From Intestinirhabdus alba (GTDB lineage: Bacteria; Pseudomonadota; Gammaproteobacteria; Enterobacterales; Enterobacteriaceae): DNA of 64,000 nt. The notes below the pieces were generated by a model that was not told where the DNA came from, did not search any database, and saw nothing but the letters and a program-made list of their open reading frames with translations. The translations under genes were made by a program, and so were the position numbers. The DNA lies in NCBI RefSeq assembly GCF_009711095.1, contig NZ_WMJZ01000014.1, positions 1 through 64,000 on the forward strand, in the 5' to 3' direction. Shown here piece after piece: positions 46,750 to 55,228 of this stretch. Position 1 is the first letter of the stretch. The number at the start of each line of letters is the position of its first letter.

Positions 46750-47556
46750 TTACACCCGAAACGTGGCCCACACCGGCGCATGGTCGGAGGGCTTCTCCAT
46801 GCCGCGGATCTCATAGTCAATGCCGGTCGCCTCGCAGCGCTCCGCCAGCGGCCGGCTGGCCAGCAGCAGGTCGATGCGCAGACCGCGGTTGTCGTCAAAG
46901 CCCCTGGAGCGGTAATCAAACCACGAGAAGCGATCGTCAGTTTCCGGATGGGCCTGGCGGAAGGTGTCCACCAGGCCCCAGTCCAGCAGGCGGGCCATCC
47001 ACTCGCGCTCCTCCGGCAGGAAGGAGCACTTGCCGGAGCGCAGCCAGCGCCTGCGGCTCTCTTCACCAATACCGATATCCCGGTCCCCTGGGCTGATATT
47101 CATATCGCCCATGATCAGCACCGGGTTTTGCTGCGCCAGCTCCTGTTCAAGATAGTTCTGCAGATTCTGATAAAACTGCGCCTTGGCCGGAAACTTCAGC
47201 GGGTGGTCGCGGCTTTCGCCCTGTGGAAAATAGCCGTTGATCACGGTGATATTGCCCAGCGGCGAGGGGATCTCGGCCATAATAATTCGCCGCTGGGCCT
47301 CTTCGCCGTCGTCCGGGAAGCCGCGGCGCACGGCGATCGGCGTGGCTTTGGTCAGCAGCGCCACCCCGTAATGTCCCTTCTGGCCGTGGTAAAAAACGTT
47401 ATAGCCGAGCTTCGCCACCTCTTCGAGGGGGAACATATCATCGTGAACCTTTGTCTCCTGCAGACCAATCACATCCGGCTGATGCTTGTCGACGATGGCG
47501 GCAAGCTGATGGGGTCTGGCGCGCAGGCCGTTGATATTAAAAGAGACAAATTTCAT
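46750..47556 (-). CDS. xthA: XthA, exonuclease III
   Basis: The 268-aa AP endonuclease and 3'-5' exonuclease removes 3' blocks and incises abasic sites in base excision repair. The endonuclease/exonuclease/phosphatase fold residues are visible: [15 protein letters not shown] (metal-binding Glu34), [10 protein letters not shown], and the C-terminal [11 protein letters not shown] (Asp-His pair). The start [10 protein letters not shown] at 47556 gives the K-12 length. Divergent from the astC relic, as in K-12 with intact astC. Confidence 0.97.
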   Translation of the reverse strand: MKFVSFNINGLRARPHQLAAIVDKHQPDVIGLQETKVHDDMFPLEEVAKLGYNVFYHGQKGHYGVALLTKATPIAVRRGFPDDGEEAQRRIIMAEIPSPLGNITVINGYFPQGESRDHPLKFPAKAQFYQNLQNYLEQELAQQNPVLIMGDMNISPGDRDIGIGEESRRRWLRSGKCSFLPEEREWMARLLDWGLVDTFRQAHPETDDRFSWFDYRSRGFDDNRGLRIDLLLASRPLAERCEATGIDYEIRGMEKPSDHAPVWATFRV

Positions 47557-47700
47557 AGGGGCTGCCATTTTGCAAGGTAAATAGTGCAGGGATGGTAGCA
47601 GAATTTACGCAGTCTGACTGCCACTTGTCGTCGGTTTCCGCCACCGGCTGCCGTTGAGGTCAGCGATGGGGTAAAAAATGCACCGTTGCGGTGCGGTTTG

Positions 47701-47872
47701 CGGTCGGATAGCGTCTTCTTCTGCAGCTCCGGTGCCGGGGCCAACGAGGCGGCGCTGTATATAGGTCCACCGCCGCTTCCGCAGCCAGAAAAGCGGTATC
47801 GTGGCCTTCAACAACGCCTTTCACGGCCGCACGCTGTTTACCCTCAGCGGCCAGCCCGTCTATGCCGGGCGG
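47701..47872 (+). pseudogene. astC: astC (succinylornithine transaminase) remnant
   Basis: Two pieces in different frames match E. coli AstC: RSDSVFFCSSGAGANEAAL from 47701 (K-12 DRVFFCNSGAEANEAAL), then [20 protein letters not shown] from about 47786, continuing SGQPVYAG. The segment between has lost residues (the LARKF...GSH part) and the frame. Nothing of the remaining about 250 codons, nor astA, astD, astB or astE, is found before spy. The place and orientation (divergent from xthA, toward spy) are those of the K-12 ast operon, so the arginine succinyltransferase pathway has been deleted here. Confidence 0.8.
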
Positions 47873-48278
47873 CGGCTTTTCCTGATGACCCTGGCCTGTG
47901 GCCATATAAATTCGCGCCTGCCGAAGGTGCTTCGGGGTTGCCGTAAAATGCTTTACTTGTTATCACGCAGGCCAGCTCGCTAAGAAATATTCCAGATAAA
48001 TCCTGGTGAATGCTTTATTAATAAGCATCGGCCTGGTATAGTTCTCCTTAATTTCCTGAAAAATCACCCTGTTGTAATTTTTCGTTGCATCTGTGCGCAA
48101 TTTTTACTTATTTTCTCCACAATTGCTGGAAAAGTGTTTTTTCCCCTTTCACTGTTTTACCGTTATTCTGAATCATTGACGTTAAAGCCGCTAAAGTTAA
48201 TTCCGTCAACGCGGCAATACTGCTACAGAGCAGGTAAGTAGAAAGCCGTAAAAATAACTGAAAGGAAGGATAAAACCT
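47873..48278. other. astC relic to spy intergenic region
   Basis: About 400 non-coding bases, AT-rich in the last 250, which must hold the spy promoter. gttaaagccgctaaag (48180-48195) resembles the CpxR box pattern GTAAA-N5-GTAAA with two mismatches, in keeping with known Cpx/Bae control of spy. The ribosome-binding site AAGGAAGGA lies about 10 nt before the spy ATG. Confidence 0.4.
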
Positions 48279-48764
48279 ATGCGTAAATTAACTGCACTGT
48301 TTGTTGCCTCTACCCTGGCCCTGGGCGCGACCGGCCTGGCACATGCGGCGGATACCGCCACCGCGGCACCGGCTGACGCGAAGCCGATGATGCACCATCA
48401 GGGCAAATTCGGTCCGCATCATGACATGATGTTTAAAGGCCTTAACCTGACCGACGCGCAAAAGCAGCAGATCCGCGACATTATGAAGGCGCAGCGCGAC
48501 GACATGAAACGTCCGTCGGTTGAGGAGCGTCGCGCGATGCACGAACTTATCGCCAGCGACAGCTTTGATAAGGCCAAAGCGGAGGCGCAGATTGCGAAAA
48601 TGGAAGAGCAGCACAGGGCCGGTATGCTGAAGCATATGGAAACCCAGAATAAGATCTACAATATTCTGACGCCGGAGCAGAAAAAGCAGTTTAACGCCAA
48701 TTTTGAAAAGCATCTGACGGAGCGTCCGATGCACGCAGGTAAAATGCCCGTCGCCGCCGATTAA
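48279..48764 (+). CDS. spy: Spy, periplasmic ATP-independent chaperone
   Basis: A 161-aa precursor, K-12 length. A signal peptide (residues 1-23, cut at AHA-AD) is followed by a His/Met/Lys-rich helical mature protein with two LTXXQ motifs, LTDAQKQQIRDIM and LTPEQKKQF. Spy forms a cradle-shaped dimer that prevents aggregation of unfolded periplasmic proteins under envelope stress. Expected regulators are CpxR and BaeR. A strong terminator follows about 95 nt downstream. Confidence 0.95.
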   Translation: MRKLTALFVASTLALGATGLAHAADTATAAPADAKPMMHHQGKFGPHHDMMFKGLNLTDAQKQQIRDIMKAQRDDMKRPSVEERRAMHELIASDSFDKAKAEAQIAKMEEQHRAGMLKHMETQNKIYNILTPEQKKQFNANFEKHLTERPMHAGKMPVAAD

Positions 48765-48859
48765 GCTAAGCGGGCGTATAGCCTGACCGTATGACAAAAG
48801 CCGGCGTTCGTCCCGAAGGCGCTAAGCCGGGGCGGATGCCGCTTAAAGCAGCATGGAAG

Positions 48860-48912
48860 ACCGCCGGTCTTGCTTTCCCTGAATGCCAGGGAAGCAGAAC
48901 CGGCGGTTTTTT
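48860..48912 (+). terminator. Terminator of spy
   Basis: accgccggt (48861 region) pairs with accggcggt (48899-48907) as part of a long stem with tgctttccctg/cagggaagca inside, followed by six T (48907-48912). The T-run overlaps the last bases of the convergent cho gene. Confidence 0.88.
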
Positions 48913-49783
48913 ATGCAACGCCGCCCTCCAGCTCAATAATTTCATGCTGGCCTGACATCAGAGGGCGGCAAAGAATTTTATAGCCGTCCTGGTCGAAACC
49001 GGCGGGAGTGCGCATCAGGGTTTTCGCCTCTGCCAGCGACGCGGTCGCGCCCAGCCATAGCCAGTTGTTGATGATATGATACTGGGTCAGCTCCGGGCGG
49101 CTCTCCTTCAGCGCAATGGCTCCCTGCCACGGCCAGCAGACCACCCGGACTCTTTCCAGCGACGTCAGCAGCCGTTGATGGTGCGCCTCGGGGCTTTCTT
49201 TACCGCAGCAGGCCCCGGCGCAGCGGTTCAGCGCCGAGCGAAAGCAGGCGCGGCCGCGGCTTAACGGCTCCAGTCCTAACAGCCCATAGCAGAGTTTCTG
49301 TTCGTCGGCGCAGCTCTGCAGCGCCTGCAGCGCGGCGCGGCGGTTGGCGAACAGGCCGAACAGGTTTGGGGCGCGGGAAAAATCGACCTCGCGGGCGTAA
49401 ACCACCTCTACCGCGCCCTCGCGCAGCTGGAGGGCGCAGAGCTGGCGGTTGCGGCGCAGGCGCTTGTTGTACAGCGGCTGCTGCTCCTTAATCAGGCGCG
49501 CCTCCAGCAGTAGCGCGCCGATTTCACCGGCCGTACAGATCCAGGTGATGCGCCGGGCCTGTCGTAGCATCGCGGCTTCGTCTACGGTACGCAGATGCGA
49601 GAGCACCCGGCTACGGATATTGATGCTCTTGCCGATATACAGCGGCAGGGTGTCGCTGTCGCCGTGGAACAGATAGACCCCGGGCGCGGAGGGCAGGCCG
49701 ACGAGACAGGGACGCAGATGCTCGGGATATTCATACAGGGCCGCGGTGAGTTCAGAACGGGGGGCGGACAGACGACGTACCAC
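48911..49783 (-). CDS. cho: Cho, UvrC-homologue excinuclease
   Basis: A 290-aa GIY-YIG endonuclease that makes the 3' incision in UvrAB-dependent nucleotide excision repair, mainly for bulky lesions. The N-terminal catalytic motif PGVYLFHGDSDTLPLYIGKS (GVY and YIG) lies around residues 33-52, followed by RSRVLSHLR and GEIGALLLEARLIKEQQPLYN. The C-terminal cysteine cluster is RCAGACCGKES. The GTG at 49783 (VRRLSAPR) corresponds to the K-12 start; an upstream ATG overlaps the LexA box. Confidence 0.92.
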   Translation of the reverse strand: MVRRLSAPRSELTAALYEYPEHLRPCLVGLPSAPGVYLFHGDSDTLPLYIGKSINIRSRVLSHLRTVDEAAMLRQARRITWICTAGEIGALLLEARLIKEQQPLYNKRLRRNRQLCALQLREGAVEVVYAREVDFSRAPNLFGLFANRRAALQALQSCADEQKLCYGLLGLEPLSRGRACFRSALNRCAGACCGKESPEAHHQRLLTSLERVRVVCWPWQGAIALKESRPELTQYHIINNWLWLGATASLAEAKTLMRTPAGFDQDGYKILCRPLMSGQHEIIELEGGVA

Positions 49784-49798
49784 AATAGACTCCGGATG

Positions 49799-49840
49799 CT
49801 GGTTATTCATCCAGTATAGCAGCCCGTCTTTGATTAACAA
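49799..49840 (-). promoter_or_regulatory. cho promoter with LexA (SOS) box
   Basis: On the minus strand TTGTTA (49840-49835), a 16-nt spacer and TATACT (49818-49813) make a sigma-70 promoter. The palindrome CTGGATGAATAACCAG (49814-49799, CTG-N10-CAG) overlaps its -10 box. cho is a known LexA regulon member in E. coli. Confidence 0.75.
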
Positions 49841-49883
49841 AGAGGCGGCGCGGCCGGGAAACAGCGCGCCGCCCGGCTATGGG

Positions 49884-50711
49884 CTATTTCTTCCAGAAGT
49901 CGTCAAACACGGTGATGGGGGGGCGGCGCTTATGCTCGGTCTTCAGATACCAGCCTTCGATAATGTCGGTGATCTGCGGGGCCAGTGTTTTCCCTTCCAG
50001 ATAATCATCAATGTTTTCATAGGTTACGCCCAGCGCCGCTTCATCCGGCAGGGCGGGGCGATCGTCTTCCAGGTCCGCCGTGGGGGCTTTCTTATACAGA
50101 TGCTCCGGGCAGCCCAGCGCGGCGAGAAGCTGTTTGCCCTGGCGCTTATTAAGGCGGAAAAGCGGGTTAATATCGGTGCCGCCGTCGCCATATTTGGTAT
50201 AGAAGCCGGTAACCGCCTCCGCCGCATGGTCGGTGCCGACCACCACGCCGCCGGTCATGCCGGCGATGCTGTACTGGGCCTTCATGCGCTCCCGGGCCTT
50301 TTCATTGCCGCGGACAAAGTCGCTCAGTTCAATGCCCGCCTCGCGCAGGGCCTGCTCGCTTGCCAGCACCGCTTCTTTGATATTCACGGTCAGCACGCGA
50401 TCCGGCTGAATAAAGGCGATGGCGTCCTGGCAGTCCTGCTCGTCGGCCTGCACGCCGTAGGGCAAACGCACGGCGATAAACTGCAGGGCGTTGTTTCCGG
50501 TTTCATCGCGCAGCTCTGAAATCGCCATCTGGCAGAGTTTGCCCGCCAGGGTTGAGTCCTGCCCGCCGCTGATCCCCAGCACCAGCGTTTTCAGAAAGGG
50601 ATGCGTTTTCAGATACGATTTCAGAAAATCCACGCTGCGGCGGATCTCCTCCTGCGCATTAATCTGCGGTTTTGCGCCAAGCGCCTTGATGATCTCTTGT
50701 TGCAGAGTCAT
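49884..50711 (-). CDS. nadE: NadE, ammonia-dependent NAD synthetase
   Basis: The 275-aa enzyme amidates deamido-NAD to NAD with ATP, K-12 length. The N-type ATP pyrophosphatase P-loop is [15 protein letters not shown] (about 45-60), and [29 protein letters not shown] is the deamido-NAD site. With pncA lost at its locus, NadE still serves de novo and nicotinate-based synthesis. Divergent from osmE. Confidence 0.96.
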   Translation of the reverse strand: MTLQQEIIKALGAKPQINAQEEIRRSVDFLKSYLKTHPFLKTLVLGISGGQDSTLAGKLCQMAISELRDETGNNALQFIAVRLPYGVQADEQDCQDAIAFIQPDRVLTVNIKEAVLASEQALREAGIELSDFVRGNEKARERMKAQYSIAGMTGGVVVGTDHAAEAVTGFYTKYGDGGTDINPLFRLNKRQGKQLLAALGCPEHLYKKAPTADLEDDRPALPDEAALGVTYENIDDYLEGKTLAPQITDIIEGWYLKTEHKRRPPITVFDDFWKK

Positions 50712-50931
50712 TGAACCCCCATCCAGGTGTGAAAAGAATAATGCTGACTCTGTTAAAGCTAACCCTTCGTCGGGGAAACAACAAGGCTGTGGGCGGCAAG
50801 TGGCGTATTAAGCGCCAGCGCGCTGTCCGGGGAGATTCTTCTGAAACCCGGAAGGAAGAAACCGGCACCTTGAAAAATGGGCTGATGTATTCCAGGCTTA
50901 CTTAACACGCTGATAAACAAGAGGACGGAAA

Positions 50932-51273
50932 ATGAACAACAAAATAGCAGGATTACTAAGCGCAGCGGCGGTACTGACGATGCTGGCAGGGTGTACGGCT
51001 TACGATCGTACCAAAGATCATTTCGTTCAGCCGGTGGTTAAAGACGTCAAAAAAGGCATGAGTCGCGCCCAGGTGATGCAGATTGCGGGCAAACCCTCTT
51101 CTGAGGTGAGCATGATCCACGCGCGCGGGACCTGCCAGACCTACATTCTGGGTCAGCGTGATGGCAAAGTGGAAACCTATTTCGTCGCCCTGGATGATAC
51201 CGGCCACGTAATGAACTCCGGCTATCAGACCTGTGCCGAATATGATACCGACCCGCAGGCACCGCGGCGTTAA
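50932..51273 (+). CDS. osmE: OsmE, osmotically inducible lipoprotein
   Basis: A 113-aa precursor (K-12 112) with lipobox LAGC (lipidated Cys near residue 22). The small SmpA/OmlA (BamE-like) domain shows [50 protein letters not shown] and [11 protein letters not shown]. It is an envelope lipoprotein induced by osmotic stress and stationary phase in E. coli. GAGGACGG precedes the ATG. It is followed by a clear terminator. Confidence 0.94.
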   Translation: MNNKIAGLLSAAAVLTMLAGCTAYDRTKDHFVQPVVKDVKKGMSRAQVMQIAGKPSSEVSMIHARGTCQTYILGQRDGKVETYFVALDDTGHVMNSGYQTCAEYDTDPQAPRR

Positions 51274-51314
51274 TTTCCGGCTGCGTCTGAATAAATCAGA
51301 GCGACCCGGATGAA

Positions 51315-51349
51315 TACCGGCCACTTCAGGTGGCCGGTACTGTTTTTTT
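51315..51349 (+). terminator. Terminator of osmE
   Basis: taccggccac (51315-51324) and gtggccggta (51330-51339) form a perfect 10-bp stem with a 5-nt loop, followed within 4 nt by seven T (51343-51349). Confidence 0.92.
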
Positions 51350-52051
51350 AGCCACCGGTACGTGCGGCGGCCTCCATTTTACGCGGCCGGAGTAAATATA
51401 TCGTCCTTTATCCGACGGGCCTTCAGCGTTTTTGCGGACCGGGCGTTTTTTATTGGTAAAACAGGGTCGGTCCTGCCCCCGGATGAATTCTTCTTTGCCA
51501 GGCGTGGTTACGTCATCCTGTTTATCCCATCCGTTCAGCAATCACTTATTCATTTCACTATAAGCGCGCTTATTTACGTGATGCGCTGCCTTTTAAAACC
51601 GGCTGAAAAAATAACCAGCCGTCATGGCAATATTTATCGACCGGGGCTGACGGGGAACAATAAACCAAAAACCCGCCGTCCGGCGATGCCCATGTGGCGC
51701 AGGTCACGTCACGAGGAACCGCACGCCTTCGTTTAAATCAAAAAAATCCTCAATCATAAGTTCATCTATTTTTCATTTGAGCGCCTTGTGTGGCGTGCCA
51801 TCATGCGTAAAAAGGCCGTTAAAAGCGGAGTGTAGCGGTTAAATGGCATTTTGAAGGCGATCACAAATCTTTTTATCGCTCTTTCCTGTTTAAACTTTTG
51901 ATCTGCTAATGTTCATTTGATGCATAGTGATAAGAAGTAAAACAGCTCCGCCAATAAGGGCGTGACCTCCGCTCACCGCCGTTATTGAGGCAATGACCAC
52001 TTTTATCCTCTGACCCCGCCGATAAACGGGCGATTGGAAAGGAGATACGCG
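51350..52051. promoter_or_regulatory. Region upstream of the MFS/isomerase/dehydrogenase operon, with CRP-like site
   Basis: About 700 bases without a supported gene; the longest frame (51362-51736) has no ribosome-binding site or domain. TTTGA-aggcga-TCACA (51850-51865) matches 9 of 10 bases of the CRP consensus TGTGA-N6-TCACA and lies about 190 nt before the MFS start, suggesting catabolite control of a carbohydrate operon. The strong ribosome-binding site GGAG lies 8 nt before the ATG at 52052. In K-12 this locus holds chbBCARFG. Confidence 0.45.
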
Positions 52052-53407
52052 ATGACCTGTATTGAGCCACACGCACCGCCTGACGTTGAAAAGTCAGCCA
52101 TCAGGAAGATCCTGCTGCGTCTTGTCCCCTTTGTTGCGCTGATGTTTTTCATTAATTTTCTCGACAGAACAACCATTTCGTTTGCCGCCCCCAACGGCAT
52201 GATGGAGGATCTGGGGCTGCAGGTTGCTCAGTTTGGCCTTGCCTCCGGGATCTTCTTCGTTGGCTATATCCTGCTGGAGGTTCCCAGCAATCTGGCATTA
52301 CACCGCTACGGTGCCCGCCGCTGGCTGGCGCGTATTATGGTCTCCTGGGGAATTGTTTCCCTGCTGTTTACCTGGGTGAGCAGCGTCGAAGGGCTGTATA
52401 TCCTGCGGTTTTTGCTGGGCGTGACGGAGGCCGGCTTTTTTCCCGGGGCAATTTTCTTTTTAAGCGCCTGGGTTCCGGCGCGCCACCGCAGCAGAATCCT
52501 TGCGTCTTTCTATCTGGCCCAGCCGCTGACCGTGGTGTTTGGCGCGCCGCTGGCCTCCTGGTTTATTAACCAGCACGGCTGGTTCGGTCTCGAAGGCTGG
52601 CGCGTGATGTTCCTTGGCGTGTCGGTGCCGGCGATCCTGGTGGGAGTGATTGCCTGGTTCTATTTGATTGATAAACCGTCCGGGGCGAGCTGGCTCAATG
52701 ACGCGGAAAAGCGCTGGCTGAACGGCGAGCTGGCGCGGGAGGAGGCGCAAAAATCCCATGCGGCCAACCGCAGCCTGCGGTTAGTCATGTGCAATGGCCG
52801 GGTCTGGATGCTGTGCCTGATCTATTTTGGCTTTATTTACGGGCTGTATGCGCTGGCGTTCTTCCTGCCCAACATTATCGGCGGATTCCAGAGCCAGTTT
52901 AACGTGACCTTCGGAGTTATGGAGAGGGGCTTTATTACCGGCGCGCCTTACCTGGCGGCGGCGCTGGTGATGTACTTCTGGTCGCGCGACGCTTCGCGGC
53001 GGGGCTGTAAAACCTGGCATATCGCCATTCCCGCCCTGATCGGAGCCGTCACGGTGCCTGTGGCGCTGTATATGGAGACGCCTTTTGCCACCATGGTTGT
53101 CATATCCCTCACCGCCAGCGCTATCTTTGCCGCACTGCCCAACTTCTGGACGCTGCCTACGCAATTTCTCTCCGGCGCGCCGGCCGCCGCCGCCGTGGCG
53201 TTGATCAATACCCTTGGCAACGTGGCGGGATTCTCCGCGGGCTACGTTACCGGTGTCTTACATGATGCCACGCAGGGCTACCTGATCCCCATGATGGTGG
53301 TCGGGGGATTCATGCTGCTGTCGGCGCTCCTGATGCTGGGACTGAGCCGTATTCCGCACGCCGGCGCAGCCGATGACGTGGCGATAAACCGGGCGGGAGC
53401 GCGCTGA
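52052..53407 (+). CDS. MFS transporter, anion:cation symporter (ACS) family
   Basis: A 451-aa, 12-helix transporter of the ACS family, which imports sugar acids and other organic anions such as galactonate, glucarate, tartrate and phthalate. Family landmarks are RLVPFVALMFFINFLDRTTISFA (helix 1, Asp-Arg pair), GYILLEVPSNLALHRYGARRWLARI, and FLLGVTEAGFFPGAIFFLSAWVP. It is the first of three genes; 93 nt separate it from the isomerase gene. It is not in K-12 at this site. The operon partners point to an acidic or branched sugar substrate (inference). Confidence 0.88.
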   Translation: MTCIEPHAPPDVEKSAIRKILLRLVPFVALMFFINFLDRTTISFAAPNGMMEDLGLQVAQFGLASGIFFVGYILLEVPSNLALHRYGARRWLARIMVSWGIVSLLFTWVSSVEGLYILRFLLGVTEAGFFPGAIFFLSAWVPARHRSRILASFYLAQPLTVVFGAPLASWFINQHGWFGLEGWRVMFLGVSVPAILVGVIAWFYLIDKPSGASWLNDAEKRWLNGELAREEAQKSHAANRSLRLVMCNGRVWMLCLIYFGFIYGLYALAFFLPNIIGGFQSQFNVTFGVMERGFITGAPYLAAALVMYFWSRDASRRGCKTWHIAIPALIGAVTVPVALYMETPFATMVVISLTASAIFAALPNFWTLPTQFLSGAPAAAAVALINTLGNVAGFSAGYVTGVLHDATQGYLIPMMVVGGFMLLSALLMLGLSRIPHAGAADDVAINRAGAR

Positions 53408-53500
53408 GATGGCAGGATCTTTTATTCCTCCGGGCGGTGAGCGGTCCGCCCTTGATAAGTTCAATACGCCGTTTACCGGCGCAGAACAACAGGAGCCCGT

Positions 53501-54340
53501 ATGAAAACTGGACTCAGTACCTACGCTTATTTCTGGCGAATGTCGGAAAAAGTCCCCAGGCCAATGAGCCTTTATGAGGCTATTGACGACAGCAGGCGGC
53601 TTGGCGCGACAGTATTTCAGATATGTGATTACCCACCTATTGCCGACCGATCTGCCGCCGAGCTTGCGCAGTTGGCCCGCTATGCGCAGCAGGCCGGCAT
53701 CACGCTTGAGCTGGGCACCCGGAGCGTAACGCCTCAGCATCTGCAGCGCTATCTGGCCATCGCCTGCGAGCTGGAGTGCGCCTTGCTGCGCACGATGATC
53801 GCCGCCGGCACAGCGCCGGTTGACGCGCAGCGCGGCGTGGAGAGCGTGCTGCCGCGGTTTGAGCAACAGGGTGTGGCGCTGTGCCTGGAAACCTATGAAC
53901 AGGTAGCAACGGATGACCTTATCACGCTGGTGCAGGCCGTTGACTCTTCCCGGCTGGGGATCTGTCTCGATCCGGCGAACTGCGTCGCCAGCCTTGAATC
54001 ACCCGCAGAGGTGGTAGCCAAAACGGCTCCCTACGTTTTGAACTGGCACGTGAAGGATTTTGCCTTCTCTCGCCGTGACGGCTGGGTCGGCTTTACGCTG
54101 GCGGGCTGTCCGCTGGGGGAGGGGCTGCTGCGCTATGACGAAATCTGGCAGCGCCTTCAGCCGATTGAGCGCGGCATTAACCAGATTATTGAACACTGGC
54201 TGCCCTGGCAGGGCGACGGGGAAAGCACCTGCCGCGCTGAGGCTGCCTGGAGTGAACACAACATGCGCTATCTGCTTGATAAACAAAATACAACCACTGT
54301 TTCATCACCCAACCCTGGAGGGGCTAACTATGTCTGCTGA
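53501..54340 (+). CDS. Sugar phosphate isomerase/epimerase-family TIM-barrel protein
   Basis: A 279-aa AP-endonuclease-2-like TIM barrel of the sugar isomerase/epimerase superfamily. The metal-binding set Glu130 (LCLETYE), Asp157 (ICLDPAN), His183 (NWHVKDF) and Glu231 (IIEHWL) is complete. Such enzymes isomerise or epimerise keto/aldo sugars or sugar acids, or dehydrate them. ATG 53501 follows CAGGAGCCC. Its end overlaps the next start by 11 nt, implying coupled translation. The exact reaction is unknown. Confidence 0.82.
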   Translation: MKTGLSTYAYFWRMSEKVPRPMSLYEAIDDSRRLGATVFQICDYPPIADRSAAELAQLARYAQQAGITLELGTRSVTPQHLQRYLAIACELECALLRTMIAAGTAPVDAQRGVESVLPRFEQQGVALCLETYEQVATDDLITLVQAVDSSRLGICLDPANCVASLESPAEVVAKTAPYVLNWHVKDFAFSRRDGWVGFTLAGCPLGEGLLRYDEIWQRLQPIERGINQIIEHWLPWQGDGESTCRAEAAWSEHNMRYLLDKQNTTTVSSPNPGGANYVC

Positions 54341-55181
54341 ATTAAAAACGATTACCGTCATTGGTGCCGGCGGAAAAATGGGGATGCGCATCTCCGCCAA
54401 CCTTCAGAAAAGCGCTTACCAGGTTTTTTATTGTGAAAACTCGCCGACGGCGCAGCAGCAGGTGGCGGAAAAGGGGCGTGAGCTTTCCGATGCGCGCTCT
54501 GTGATTCCACTGAGCGATGCGGTGATTCTGGCGGTGCCGGATATTGTGCTGGGCAAGGTATCAGAAACGGTGGTGCCGCAGATGAAGGCCGGCGCGGTGC
54601 TATTGACGCTGGACCCGGCCGCCGCCTGGGCCAACCTTATTGCCCGGCGCGACGACATCGAATACGCGGTGGCGCATCCCTGCCACCCTTCGGTATTCCT
54701 GCAGCGCTATACGAAGGAGGAGCATGAGGATGCCTTTGGCGGGATCGCCGCGGCACAGCACGTCGTGGCCTCCTGCGAGAACGAGGCGTACAAAGCGGCG
54801 TTAAGCGGCCTGATTGGCTGTATGTACGGGCCGGTGGAGCAGGTTCACTGGGTAACGATAAAGCAGCTTGCTTTCCTGGAGCCAACGCTGGTGGAGACCG
54901 TGGCCTGTATGCTCGGGGTATTTATGAAAGAGGCGCTGGATGAAACCGTTAAGCGCAGCGGCGTTCCGGAAGAAGCCGCAAAGGCGATGCTGTATGGCCA
55001 TATTCAGATAGCGCTGGCGGTAGCCTTCCGCGCCACCAATCCCTTCTCTGACGCCTGTACCATCGCCATGGAGTATGGCCGGGAGAAGATCATTAAACCT
55101 GACTGGAAGGTGATTTTTGAAGAGCAGGAGCTGGACAAAATTATCGCCCGGATGCTGAAGATTGACAGCATCCGGCGGTGA
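54330..55181 (+). CDS. 6-phosphogluconate-dehydrogenase-like NAD(P)-binding oxidoreductase
   Basis: A 283-aa oxidoreductase. The N-terminal Rossmann fold has VIGAGGKMGMRIS (residues 10-22). The C-terminal all-helical part (AHPCHPSVF, VEQVHWVTIKQLAFLEPTLVETVA, YGHIQIALAVAFRATNPFSDAC) fits the phosphogluconate-dehydrogenase C-terminal-like family rather than true Gnd. From memory, that family includes the D-apionate oxidoisomerase ApnO. With the ACS transporter and TIM-barrel isomerase, a sugar-acid oxidation pathway is the best guess. GGAGGGG lies before the ATG. Confidence 0.75.
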   Translation: MSAELKTITVIGAGGKMGMRISANLQKSAYQVFYCENSPTAQQQVAEKGRELSDARSVIPLSDAVILAVPDIVLGKVSETVVPQMKAGAVLLTLDPAAAWANLIARRDDIEYAVAHPCHPSVFLQRYTKEEHEDAFGGIAAAQHVVASCENEAYKAALSGLIGCMYGPVEQVHWVTIKQLAFLEPTLVETVACMLGVFMKEALDETVKRSGVPEEAAKAMLYGHIQIALAVAFRATNPFSDACTIAMEYGREKIIKPDWKVIFEEQELDKIIARMLKIDSIRR

Positions 55182-55228
55182 GGACAGCCTGGCTGAAAAA
55201 CTGGCGGCGCGCAGCGCGCCGCCGTGAG

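Noticed and set aside
47801-47983. 60-codon frame with an AstC-like segment taken as a gene
   Set aside because: Only a fragment of astC; the rest reads out of frame, so it is a relic rather than a functional ORF.
51362-51736. 124-codon frame in the osmE-MFS gap
   Set aside because: No ribosome-binding site or domain, begins inside the area after the osmE terminator, and has atypical composition.
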